A stretch of DNA of 64,000 bases, taken from assembly GCA_036499825.1 (NCBI GenBank), contig DASYCZ010000026.1, positions 434,001-498,000 of the forward strand, read 5' to 3'. The notes beneath the pieces are model-generated. The model was not told the DNA's origin. It did no database searches and worked only from the letters and a program-made list of their open reading frames with translations. Shown here one piece after another: positions 56,931 to 64,000 of the stretch (positions within the stretch are counted from its first letter, which is position 1; each line of letters begins with the position of its first letter). The stretch comes from Paradevosia sp036499825. Its GTDB lineage: Bacteria > Pseudomonadota > Alphaproteobacteria > Rhizobiales > Devosiaceae. A program made the position numbers and the translations under genes.

Positions 56931-58121
56931 ATGCCAATGCATAATCTTGCCATATCGACGCCAATCGGCCCATCGCTCCTGCGCGGCTTTGTGGAACTGG
57001 AGCAAACCAAGTTCGGACTGCTCACCCATCGCCTTCCGGCCAAGGCGCGCGCACAATTTTCCGATCCTCAGCTGGCGATGGTTGAAACGGAGCCATCCGG
57101 CGTGCGCTTGAAATTTTCAACCGCGGCCACTTCTATCGAGCTCGATGTTCTGCCAACACGTCGGCAGCTTGTGGGCATTCCGCCTCGGTCCGACGGCGTC
57201 TATGACCTGTGCATCGACGGACGCCTCAAGCGCCAGCAATCCGCCGCGGGCGCGACAGTGGTACGGATCGATATGTCCACGGGGACTGCCGTTCGGGAAC
57301 CGGGGTCTGTTCAAACCCTGCGCTTCGATGATCTGGCCAGCGGCGATAAACTGGTCGAAATCTGGCTGCCGCATACCGAAATCACCGAGTTGGGTACATT
57401 ACGCTCAAACGCACCGATTGAACCTCTCGACGATACAGGCGAGCCCAACTGGGTTCACTATGGCAGCTCGATCAGCCAGGGTTCGAACGCCGTCTCGCCA
57501 ACGCAAATCTGGCCGGCAATCGTTGCAAACCGGGCAGGGTTAAATCTCATGAATATGGGTTTTGGCGGCAACGCCCTGCTCGACCCATTCGTCGCCCGGG
57601 CCATACGAGATCAGCCGGCGGATTTCATCAGCGTCAAGATCGGCATAAATCTGGTGAACGCCGATCTGATGCGACAGCGCGCATTCGGGCCGGCCGTGCA
57701 CGGTTTTCTCGACACCATTCGGGATGGTCACCCCGCTACGCCTCTCCTGGTGGTTTCTCCGATTTTTTGCCCCATCCACGAAATGACACCCGGTCCGGGA
57801 ATGTTCGACCGCGAGGCTCTGGTTGCAGGTCAGACGAAGTTCATTGCCTCTGGAAGGCCGGAGGAGGTGGGGATGGGGAAGTTGACCTTGACGGTCATTC
57901 GCGAGCAACTGCGGGCCCTCATTGAACGTCTATCCATAGACGACGACAACATTCAGTACCTTGATGGGCTCACGCTTTATGGTGAGCAAGACCATGCCCG
58001 CTTACCGCTACCCGATAGGCTGCATCCTGATACCGAAACCCACCGCCTCATCGGCGAGCGATTTGCGTCCCACCTGCGAATTGCAGGCATATGGCCCCGC
58101 AAGAGTGAGCCGCAAAGTTGA
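56931..58121 (+). CDS. SGNH/GDSL-family hydrolase
   Basis: This 396-residue protein has an N-terminal beta-rich domain (to about residue 160) and a C-terminal SGNH hydrolase domain. Catalytic elements are GSSIS (block I, candidate S180), FGGNALLD with its asparagine, and DRLHPD supplying the Asp-x-x-His. Proteins with this two-domain layout include acetyl-sugar esterases and lipase-like enzymes. No signal peptide is seen, so it is probably cytoplasmic. Two ATGs (56931, 56937) are equally usable. It is co-transcribed with the TetR gene. The ester substrate is unknown. Confidence 0.82.
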   Translation: MPMHNLAISTPIGPSLLRGFVELEQTKFGLLTHRLPAKARAQFSDPQLAMVETEPSGVRLKFSTAATSIELDVLPTRRQLVGIPPRSDGVYDLCIDGRLKRQQSAAGATVVRIDMSTGTAVREPGSVQTLRFDDLASGDKLVEIWLPHTEITELGTLRSNAPIEPLDDTGEPNWVHYGSSISQGSNAVSPTQIWPAIVANRAGLNLMNMGFGGNALLDPFVARAIRDQPADFISVKIGINLVNADLMRQRAFGPAVHGFLDTIRDGHPATPLLVVSPIFCPIHEMTPGPGMFDREALVAGQTKFIASGRPEEVGMGKLTLTVIREQLRALIERLSIDDDNIQYLDGLTLYGEQDHARLPLPDRLHPDTETHRLIGERFASHLRIAGIWPRKSEPQS

Positions 58122-58283
58122 TCTTGCGCGACTGAGGTTTGTAGCAGCAAGAAGGATACTCCGGTCGTGCGCTGGCATTGGAGCCGCTAGGGACCGAAAC
58201 AGGTATCCGGCAGTCACCGTCGCCCCGTCGCTGACCGATAGCTTTTTCGGCATCCGGCCTGCCGCTGTTCCGGTTCGCTACCG

Positions 58284-58703
58284 TTACGACTTTAGAGAAT
58301 TTCTCTGCGCCTCAGGCCCTGATTGAAGGCTAGCCTCGGCGGGCGCCTTGTCAGCCCATTGCAGCAGCGCGTCGAGAGCGGGACACAAAGATTGCCCCCA
58401 CTCGGTCAGGCCATATTCCACCTTAGGCGGCACCTGAGGATGCACCAGTCGGCTCAGGATGCCGTCCGCTTCCATCTGGCGTAACTGCTGGATCAGCATT
58501 TTCTGAGAAATCGAAGGAATAGCGCGTTCGAGATCGGAAAATCGCAACGATTTGCCGCCGAACAGCTGGAACAGGATCACCAGCTTCCAGCGCCCTTCCA
58601 GCATGCGGATGACTGTCTCGACTCCGGCTGCTGCCAAAACCGGTGTGTCCGGCTTCAACTTACCGCCAGGTAAGTACCCCACTTTTGTGTCTGTTCTTGT
58701 CAT
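58284..58703 (-). CDS. HxlR family transcriptional regulator
   Basis: This 139-residue winged-helix protein has the HxlR core ETVIRMLEGRWKLVILFQLF, then LRFSDLERAIPSISQKMLIQQLRQME and the wing PPKVEYGLTEWGQSL. It lacks the conserved cysteine found in redox-sensing relatives such as YodB near the N-terminus. It diverges from an NTF2-like gene by 58 bases. A palindrome of HxlR type lies inside its first codons, so either it autoregulates there or the true start is further in. Confidence 0.88.
   Translation of the reverse strand: MTRTDTKVGYLPGGKLKPDTPVLAAAGVETVIRMLEGRWKLVILFQLFGGKSLRFSDLERAIPSISQKMLIQQLRQMEADGILSRLVHPQVPPKVEYGLTEWGQSLCPALDALLQWADKAPAEASLQSGPEAQRNSLKS
58658..58675. promoter_or_regulatory. 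HxlR-type operator-like palindrome
   Basis: ACTTACC-GCCA-GGTAAGT is a perfect seven-base inverted repeat. HxlR-family operators often have TACTTACT/AAGTAAGT arms. It overlaps codons 10-15 of the gene as drawn. Confidence 0.5.
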
Positions 58704-58761
58704 TATCGACAGCTAGGACGATATCGGCACCATTGCAACAGACCACGCCAAAGGGGCCCCC

Positions 58762-59085
58762 ATGCTAACCCTTCCTCCCGCCATCTCGGGGTATTTCGCC
58801 GGCGCACAGAATAACGCCCGCAAAGGCTTCGAAGCCTGCTTTACCCCCGATGCCATCGTCCATGACGAGGGCAAGACGTATCATGGTATTGAGGCGATCA
58901 AGGCCTGGCACATCGCAGCGACCGACCCCAATTCGGTCACCACCCGCGCCATATCGATGCGTCAGGAGAATGGAAAGATCGTGGTCCCTGCCGAAGTCTC
59001 GGGCACGTTCAAAGGCAGTCCCATAGTTCTGGATTTTGTCTTCACCCTTAAAGGTGACCTGATTGCCGAACTGGAGATTCACTGA
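58762..59085 (+). CDS. SnoaL/NTF2-like protein
   Basis: This 107-residue protein has the cone-shaped NTF2 fold pattern: an N-terminal helix with YFAGAQNNARKGFEACF, then DAIVHDEGKTYHGIEAIKAW. A strand-rich end follows (GKIVVPAEVSGTFKGSPIVLDFVFTLKGDLIAELEI). Such proteins are often small isomerases or binding partners. Its stop overlaps the ATG of a truncated short-chain dehydrogenase, and an HxlR gene lies opposite. HxlR, NTF2-like and SDR genes commonly occur together. Confidence 0.82.
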   Translation: MLTLPPAISGYFAGAQNNARKGFEACFTPDAIVHDEGKTYHGIEAIKAWHIAATDPNSVTTRAISMRQENGKIVVPAEVSGTFKGSPIVLDFVFTLKGDLIAELEIH

Positions 59086-59210
59086 TGGACCGCTGGATCG
59101 ACTTGACGGGTCGTCGTGCGCTGGTCATCGGCGGCACCAAGGGTGTCGGTGCAGCGGTCGTTAATGCCTTACAGCGGGAGCATGACCAATGCCCGCTCGG
59201 ACGCCAATGA
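59085..59210 (+). pseudogene. truncated short-chain dehydrogenase (N-terminal remnant)
   Basis: A 41-codon frame starts inside the NTF2-like stop (ATGA overlap) and encodes LTGRRALVIGGTKGVGAAVV, the nucleotide-binding strand, helix and G-x-x-x-G-x-G motif of an SDR. It then runs into unrelated codons and stops at CAATGA. The rest of a roughly 250-residue enzyme is missing. The cut falls about 130 bases from tRNA-Pro, consistent with a deletion or excision near the tRNA. Confidence 0.75.
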
Positions 59211-59273
59211 TGGCGATAGGAGGATCCGCAAATGACTATCGAGGAGGGGCGCTAAACTATTAGTATAGCTGAT

Positions 59274-59315
59274 CAGATCCTCTAAACTTGTCCATGTTTC
59301 GGACAATTGGATCTG
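59274..59315. other. nested inverted repeats downstream of tRNA-Pro
   Basis: CAGATCC and GGATCTG enclose a second perfect repeat, TTGTCC-N7-GGACAA. The element lies between the truncated dehydrogenase and the 3' end of tRNA-Pro. It could be an RNA structure or a protein-binding site. No T-run marks it as a terminator. Confidence 0.45.
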
Positions 59316-59341
59316 TGAGGTGCAACACGTGCATTTCACGA

Positions 59342-59418
59342 TGGTCGGGGCAGAGTGATTCGAACACTCGACCCCCGGTTCCCAAAACCGGTGCTCTACC
59401 AGGCTGAGCTATACCCCG
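59342..59418 (-). tRNA. tRNA-Pro(TGG)
   Basis: The minus strand gives acceptor CGGGGTA/TGCCCCG, D-arm GCTC-GAGC, anticodon stem CCGGT/ACCGG with loop TTTGGGA (anticodon TGG), T-arm GAGTG-TTCGAAT-CACTC and an encoded CCA. All stems pair. Confidence 0.97.
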
Positions 59419-59534
59419 GACATCGTATGGCGGTTACTAGAACATGATCCGGCAAAGGGAAAGCGACTTTCGCGTTCAATCCTTAAAATCCACGGACCGT
59501 TGACGGGAATGGCAAAAATCGCGTTGATCCAGCC

Positions 59535-60293
59535 ATGACCGATCTCAGCAAGCCGTTGCCCTTCGGAGTGTCCCAGCGCAACTGGCTGATTCTGGTGGTG
59601 ATCGTGGCGGTCGTGGTCGCGGCGCTGGTGCCAGTCGACCACATGCTGTCCACCTACGCAACGGGCTGGCCGGCGCCCGTCATTTCGGTTCTGGCGGCCC
59701 TTACCAATCTGGGAGGGACGCAATGGATATTGCTGCCTGCGGTGTTCATGCTCGTCCTGTCCGGCGGATTAGCGTGGCTGATGCGGTGGGGCAAGGCAGT
59801 CCCACGCCTGGCTTTACTGGAGATGACCGGCATCTGGGCGTTCATCTTCATCGGCGTGGGCGCACCGGATCTGGTGACAAACCTGTTGAAGCGAATCATC
59901 GGACGCGGACGCCCTGAGGTGTTTGCGGCCGATGGCGTATTTTCCCTGAGCTTTTGGTCCATGGAGTGGGATTTTCAGAGCTTCCCGTCCGGCCACACGA
60001 CCACCGCCTTTGCGCTGGCGATGGTCATAGCGTTCCTGTCGCCACGCTGGTTCTGGCCGGCGGTCGTGGTGGCGGTGCTGGTAGGGGTATCGAGGATCGG
60101 GCTGGGTGTTCACTATGCCAGCGACGTCGTCGCCGGCGCCGTGATCGGCGTTGCGGGGGCCTATCTGGTGCGGCTGTTTTTCGCGCGGCGGGGCTGGGCC
60201 TTCAGGATGACCAGAGACGGGTTCATCGCGCCGCGTCCTCTCGTCGCCGTGCAACGGCTGGCCCGGCCGCGCCGTCAGCCCAGGGCAAGGTAG
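59535..60293 (+). CDS. PAP2 family membrane phosphatase
   Basis: This 252-residue inner-membrane protein with about six helices has all three phosphatidic acid phosphatase signatures. These are K119-x6-R126-P (KRIIGRGRP), PSGH at 151-154, and S186-R187-x5-H193-x3-D197 (SRIGLGVHYASD). It probably dephosphorylates a lipid phosphate such as phosphatidic acid or undecaprenyl pyrophosphate on the periplasmic side. It is alone, downstream of tRNA-Pro. Its end overlaps the convergent metC gene by 19 bases. Confidence 0.9.
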   Translation: MTDLSKPLPFGVSQRNWLILVVIVAVVVAALVPVDHMLSTYATGWPAPVISVLAALTNLGGTQWILLPAVFMLVLSGGLAWLMRWGKAVPRLALLEMTGIWAFIFIGVGAPDLVTNLLKRIIGRGRPEVFAADGVFSLSFWSMEWDFQSFPSGHTTTAFALAMVIAFLSPRWFWPAVVVAVLVGVSRIGLGVHYASDVVAGAVIGVAGAYLVRLFFARRGWAFRMTRDGFIAPRPLVAVQRLARPRRQPRAR

Positions 60294-61468
60294 CGGGCGA
60301 GGCCGGCGCTCAGATCGGCCTTGAGATCGTCCATATCCTCGAAGCCGACATGGATGCGGATGAGGCGACCATCTTCGGTCCACGGCACCGCCGTACGCAT
60401 GGTTTCGGGCTTGCTTGGAATGCAAAGGCTCTCATAGCCACCCCAGGAAAAACCCATGCCGAAGAGTCCAAGACCATCGAGCATGGCAGCGAGCGCATCA
60501 TGCGAGGCAGGCTTCAGGATGGCGGCGAAGAGGCTGCCGGAACCGGTGAAGTCGCGCTTGAAGATGGCGTGATCGGGGTGACTGGGCAGGGCAGGGTGGA
60601 TGACGCGATCGATCGCCGGCTGAGTTTGCAGCCATGTTGCCAGGTCCAGTGCGCGCCGCTGGTGTTCTTGCATGCGGATGGCAAGCGTACGCAGGCCGCG
60701 GGCGATCAGGAAGGCCTCGTCGCCGCCGGTGAAGAAGCCCAGGAGTGCGCGCGTCTTTTCCACGGCTGGCCAGGCTTCGGCAGTGGCCGAAATGGTGCCG
60801 CCAAACGCATCGGAATGGCCGACGAACATCTTGGTGGCCGTATGGATGACGATATCGGCGCCCAGGGACAGCGGCTTGTGGAAGAGGGGCGTCGCCCAGG
60901 TATTGTCGATCAGCACCTTGATGCCCCGCGGCTTGGCCACGGCGACGATCGCGGGCAGGTCCTGCACTTCGAAGGTGACCGAGCCGGGGCTTTCCGTGAA
61001 GATTGCCCTGGTCCGATCCGTCAGCAGCTCGGCAATACCGGCACCGATACGCGGATCGTAGAAGCGCGTGGTGATGCCCATGCGGGCCAGGAACTGCAGC
61101 GCGAACTTGCGGGTCGGATCATAGGCGCTGTCGGTGATGAGAACCTCATCGCCTTGCGACAGGCAACTCAGCAGCGCCACCGTGATGGCGGCGAGGCCCG
61201 AGGGGACGATCTGGGTGGCGTGCGCCCCTTCGAGCTCGGTGACGATCTCTTCGACCTGGCGTGTCGTCGGGTTGCCGGCGCGGCCGTAAAGATAAGGCTG
61301 CTGGGAGCTTTCGAGGTCGGCAAGGGATTTGAACAATACGGTAGAGCCACGGAAGACCGGCGTATTCACAAAGCCGAAATGATCGTCGGGGTGTCGTCCG
61401 CTGTGGGTCAGGATCGTCTCTACTGACATCGGCGGCACATTTGTATCGTTTCTGTTGGTCAAAGCCAT
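60275..61468 (-). CDS. metC: cystathionine beta-lyase
   Basis: This 397-residue PLP enzyme splits cystathionine to homocysteine, pyruvate and ammonia in methionine synthesis. Hallmarks are Y61-x-R63 (YLYGRAGNPT), PSGLAAITVAL, the DNTWATP cofactor loop and Schiff-base lysine K213 in HTATKMFVGHSD. The sequence is MetC-like rather than MetB/CGS. I take ATG 61468, with AGGG nearby; 61492 and 61429 are alternatives. It diverges from aapJ, an order well known in rhizobia, so the pair may share regulation. Confidence 0.9.
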   Translation of the reverse strand: MALTNRNDTNVPPMSVETILTHSGRHPDDHFGFVNTPVFRGSTVLFKSLADLESSQQPYLYGRAGNPTTRQVEEIVTELEGAHATQIVPSGLAAITVALLSCLSQGDEVLITDSAYDPTRKFALQFLARMGITTRFYDPRIGAGIAELLTDRTRAIFTESPGSVTFEVQDLPAIVAVAKPRGIKVLIDNTWATPLFHKPLSLGADIVIHTATKMFVGHSDAFGGTISATAEAWPAVEKTRALLGFFTGGDEAFLIARGLRTLAIRMQEHQRRALDLATWLQTQPAIDRVIHPALPSHPDHAIFKRDFTGSGSLFAAILKPASHDALAAMLDGLGLFGMGFSWGGYESLCIPSKPETMRTAVPWTEDGRLIRIHVGFEDMDDLKADLSAGLARYLALG

Positions 61469-61684
61469 CAACCCTGCACAAAATTCCATCATTCACAGCA
61501 AATGAGCCGAAATTGCTCACCTGCTGCGCTCAAATCCGACCTTGAAGCTTGACGCAATCGGCGATTGCCGCTTCGATGCCTAACAGCATCTTCATCAATA
61601 GGGTGGGGGATGCCGCCGGGGCAAGGGCGGTCCGACGCTTCTGTCGCGGGACACAAAGGGTCTGGAAACAATAAAGGCAAAAAC

Positions 61685-62701
61685 ATGCACAAAATGCTCG
61701 TTTCGATTGCTTTCGCCGCCGCGCTTGGTCTGGGCACGACGGCCGCACACGCCGATATTTTATCCGATGTAAAAGCCAAAGGTTATGTTCAATGCGGTGT
61801 GACGGGCGGTGTCGCCGGTTTTTCCGCCCCCGACGCCAACAATAACTGGAGCGGTCTGGAAGTCGACTTCTGCCGTGCCGTTGCGGCCGCAGTCTTCAAT
61901 GATGCAGCCAAGGTTCGCTATACACCCCTCAATTCCCAGGAGCGCTTTACGGCGCTTTCCTCCGGCGAGATCGATATCTTGTCACGCACCACGACCTGGA
62001 CGATGAGCCGCGATACCCAGCTCGGTATCAAGTTCGTCGGCACCATGTTCTATGACGGCCAGGGCTTCATGGTCCGCAAGTCCGACAATATCGCCTCGGC
62101 TCTCGATCTTGGCGGCGCGGCCGTCTGCATCGAGTCCGGCACCACTACCGAACTCAACGCCGCCGACTACTTCACGTCCCACAACATGGAATACAATCCG
62201 GTGGTGTTCGTCGACCAGGACGAGGTGGTGAAAGCCTTCGAAGACGGCCGTTGCGACGTCTATACGACCGATTCGTCAGCCCTGGCCTCCGAGCGTTCGA
62301 AGTTCGCCAATCCGGCCGATTATATCATCCTGCCCGAGATCATCTCCAAGGAGCCGCTTGGGCCGGCAGTCCGTGCAGGGGATGACCTTTGGTTCAACAT
62401 CAATCGCTGGGTTTACTACGCGATGGTGCAGGCCGAAGAACTCGGCGTGACGTCCGCCAATGTCGATGAGATGCTGGGCTCCGACAATCCGGAGATCAAG
62501 CGCCTGCTTGGCGTCGAGGGCGATTTCGGCACGCCGATCGGCCTGACCAAGGACTGGGCCTATCAGATTGTGAAACTGGTGGGGAATTACGGCGAATCCT
62601 TCGACCGCAATGTCGGCCCGAACACACCGATCGGGCTGGCGCGCGGCCTGAACGCGCTGTGGACCAATGGCGGCATCCAGTACGCGATGCCTATCCGCTG
62701 A
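61685..62701 (+). CDS. aapJ: general L-amino acid ABC transporter binding protein AapJ
   Basis: This 338-residue periplasmic protein delivers a broad range of L-amino acids to the AapQMP complex. A signal peptide of about 23 residues ends AHA. The mature chain has the AapJ-type KGYVQCGVTGGVAGFSAPD and WSGLEVDFCRAVAAAVF. A longer frame upstream of 61685 lacks a signal sequence. It is followed by a strong hairpin and aapQ. In Rhizobium, aap genes respond to nitrogen status; no site for this was identified here. Confidence 0.95.
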   Translation: MHKMLVSIAFAAALGLGTTAAHADILSDVKAKGYVQCGVTGGVAGFSAPDANNNWSGLEVDFCRAVAAAVFNDAAKVRYTPLNSQERFTALSSGEIDILSRTTTWTMSRDTQLGIKFVGTMFYDGQGFMVRKSDNIASALDLGGAAVCIESGTTTELNAADYFTSHNMEYNPVVFVDQDEVVKAFEDGRCDVYTTDSSALASERSKFANPADYIILPEIISKEPLGPAVRAGDDLWFNINRWVYYAMVQAEELGVTSANVDEMLGSDNPEIKRLLGVEGDFGTPIGLTKDWAYQIVKLVGNYGESFDRNVGPNTPIGLARGLNALWTNGGIQYAMPIR

Positions 62702-62711
62702 GTTCGGACCG

Positions 62712-62738
62712 GCCCGGTGCCCCGACGGGGCGCCGGGC
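62712..62738 (+). other. intercistronic hairpin between aapJ and aapQ
   Basis: GCCCGGTGCCCC pairs with GGGGCGCCGGGC around GAC with one G-U pair. There is no T-run. It probably limits read-through or protects the aapJ message so that binding protein is made in excess. Confidence 0.7.
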
Positions 62739-62814
62739 ATCGATTCAGCTCAGAGGCGAATAGCCTCTTGTCATATCTCCGGGTGAGAGCCCGCACGAGA
62801 GAGGACCTGGCGCC

Positions 62815-64000
62815 ATGGCCGTAACCGAGCCAGTGCGGAGCACTACTCCGCCGCGAACCTCCATATTCAACGATCCGCAATTTCGCGGCATCGCCTATCA
62901 GGTGCTGGTCGGCATTCTGGTGGTGTTGTTCGTGGGGTGGATCGTCCACAACACGGCCACCAACCTTGTGGCGCAGAACAAGACTACGGGCTTCGACTTC
63001 CTGTTCAAGACCGCCGGTTTCAACGTCAGCTTCTCGCTGTTTCCCTTCGGCCGCGCGTCGTTTTACTGGCAGGCCTTCCTTGTCGGCCTGACCAATACGC
63101 TGCTGGTGGCGGTCATCGGCATCTTCTTTGCCACCATTCTCGGCTTTACGTTGGGCATAGCGCGGCTGTCCTCGAACTGGATCATAGCGCGACTGGCAAC
63201 GATCTATGTCGAGACCATCCGGAATATCCCGCTGCTGCTGCAGCTGTTCTTCTGGTATTTCGCTGTGCTGAAGACGATGCCGGCGGTCAAGCAGAGCCAT
63301 GTGTTTTGGGGCGATATCGTCCTCAATCAGCGCGGTCTGTTCCTGCCGCTGCCAATGTCGGATGAGAAGTTCGTCTGGGTAATCGCCGCCTTCGTCATCG
63401 CGGTCATCTTTGCGCTGATGCTGCGGGTCTGGGCACGGCGGCGCCTCGAGGCGACGGGAAAGCGTTTCCCTGTCGTCCTCGCCGCGATGGCCGCGATGGT
63501 CCTGTTCCCGGCGCTGATCTGGCTGGTCAGCGGCGCCAGTCTCGAATTCGACATGCCCGTGCTCAAGGGCTTCAACTATGTCGGCGGCATCGAGTTGCCA
63601 CCTGAACTGGTCGGGCTGGTTTTCGGCCTCAGCATCTACACGGCCGCCTTTATCGGCGAGATCGTCCGTGCCGGCATTCAGTCGGTCAGTTACGGCCAGA
63701 CCGAGGCGGCGCAGTCACTGGGCTTGCGCGAGGGCGACCGGCTGCGGCTGGTGGTCATCCCGCAGGCCATGCGGGTCATCATCCCACCATTGACCAGCCA
63801 ATATCTCAACCTGACCAAGAACTCCTCGCTGGGTGCCGCCATCGGCTTTCCAGAACTGGTCAACGTGTTCACTGGCACCACCCTCAACCAGACGGGACGG
63901 GCCATCGAGGTGATCGTGTTGACGATGGCCGTCTATCTCGTCCTGTCGCTGACGACTTCAGCGATCATGAACTGGTACAACGCCCGCGTGGCGTTGGTCG
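62815..64000 (+). CDS. aapQ: general L-amino acid ABC transporter permease AapQ (3' end outside window)
   Basis: The 395 visible residues show an AapQ-type permease. It has an N-terminal cytoplasmic stretch, then helices with FVGWIVHNTATNLVAQNKTTG and FYWQAFLVGLTNTLLVAVIG. The HisMQ-type EAA loop is QTEAAQSLGLREGDRLRLVVIPQAMR, followed by NLTKNSSLGAAIGFPELVNV. The gene runs off the right edge near its end. It pairs with AapM, expected just downstream, to form the membrane pore of the amino acid importer. Confidence 0.93.
   Translation, partial: MAVTEPVRSTTPPRTSIFNDPQFRGIAYQVLVGILVVLFVGWIVHNTATNLVAQNKTTGFDFLFKTAGFNVSFSLFPFGRASFYWQAFLVGLTNTLLVAVIGIFFATILGFTLGIARLSSNWIIARLATIYVETIRNIPLLLQLFFWYFAVLKTMPAVKQSHVFWGDIVLNQRGLFLPLPMSDEKFVWVIAAFVIAVIFALMLRVWARRRLEATGKRFPVVLAAMAAMVLFPALIWLVSGASLEFDMPVLKGFNYVGGIELPPELVGLVFGLSIYTAAFIGEIVRAGIQSVSYGQTEAAQSLGLREGDRLRLVVIPQAMRVIIPPLTSQYLNLTKNSSLGAAIGFPELVNVFTGTTLNQTGRAIEVIVLTMAVYLVLSLTTSAIMNWYNARVALV

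Noticed and set aside
1..64000. CRISPR arrays, insertion sequences, prophage and rRNA operons
   Set aside because: No regularly spaced direct repeats, transposase motifs, phage structural genes or rRNA sequence were found on either strand by eye.

Overview
The window is GC-rich, densely packed DNA from an alphaproteobacterium, most likely a Devosia-like member of the Hyphomicrobiales. The indications are the metC-aapJQ arrangement at the right end, a small NDUFS4-like complex I subunit, a dispersed palindromic repeat of the rhizobial intergenic type, and a high density of solute-binding-protein ABC importers with LacI, GntR, LysR and TetR regulators. The genus is an inference; there is no rRNA or taxonomic marker in view. 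No phage, insertion sequence or CRISPR array was found.

Layout. 1-7.8 kb: the end of an ABC ATPase gene with an amidohydrolase, then an acyl-CoA module (ADP-forming CoA ligase, paired MaoC-type hot-dog proteins, thioesterase, semialdehyde dehydrogenase) with a LacI regulator and two matching operator-like palindromes in the divergent promoter. 7.8-10.2 kb: a MocR regulator between a 42-residue membrane microprotein and a DUF983 protein, with repeated CATACAAT-type motifs. 10.2-18.9 kb: an Opp-type importer, an alkaline-phosphatase-superfamily hydrolase and a phosphonoacetate hydrolase in one operon, with a divergent LysR gene. 18.9-22.8 kb: an autotransporter remnant, a dispersed repeat, a Dcp peptidase and a Tet-like efflux pump. 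22.8-31.6 kb: acid-sugar catabolism (enolase-superfamily dehydratase, KdgD, FadR-type regulator) divergent from a complete Dpp-type importer. 31.65 kb: tRNA-Arg(TCT). 31.7-42.5 kb: a LacI-controlled sugar importer with three TIM-barrel isomerase-like proteins and two Gfo/Idh/MocA dehydrogenases. 42.5-53 kb: a second Opp-type importer spread over several transcription units, interleaved with two metallophosphoesterases, one NPP-like hydrolase and a LysR gene. 53-59.4 kb: smaller genes (DKNYY-like protein, TetR with a membrane protein, TetR with an SGNH hydrolase, HxlR with an NTF2-like protein, an SDR remnant, tRNA-Pro(TGG)). 59.5-64 kb: PAP2 phosphatase, metC, aapJ and the start of aapQ.

The most distinctive theme is that two unlinked loci pair an Opp/Dpp-type importer with phosphorus-ester or phosphonate hydrolases that have no visible signal peptides. 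This suggests uptake of intact organophosphorus compounds followed by hydrolysis in the cytoplasm. One locus carries a protein with what looks like the full metal-ligand set of phosphonoacetate hydrolase. The coupling of this transporter class with these hydrolases is the best candidate here for an undescribed system. The 32-42 kb locus also resembles an oxidation/elimination/hydration/reduction route for glycosides or anhydrosugars. All functions are read from sequence motifs and gene context without database searches.
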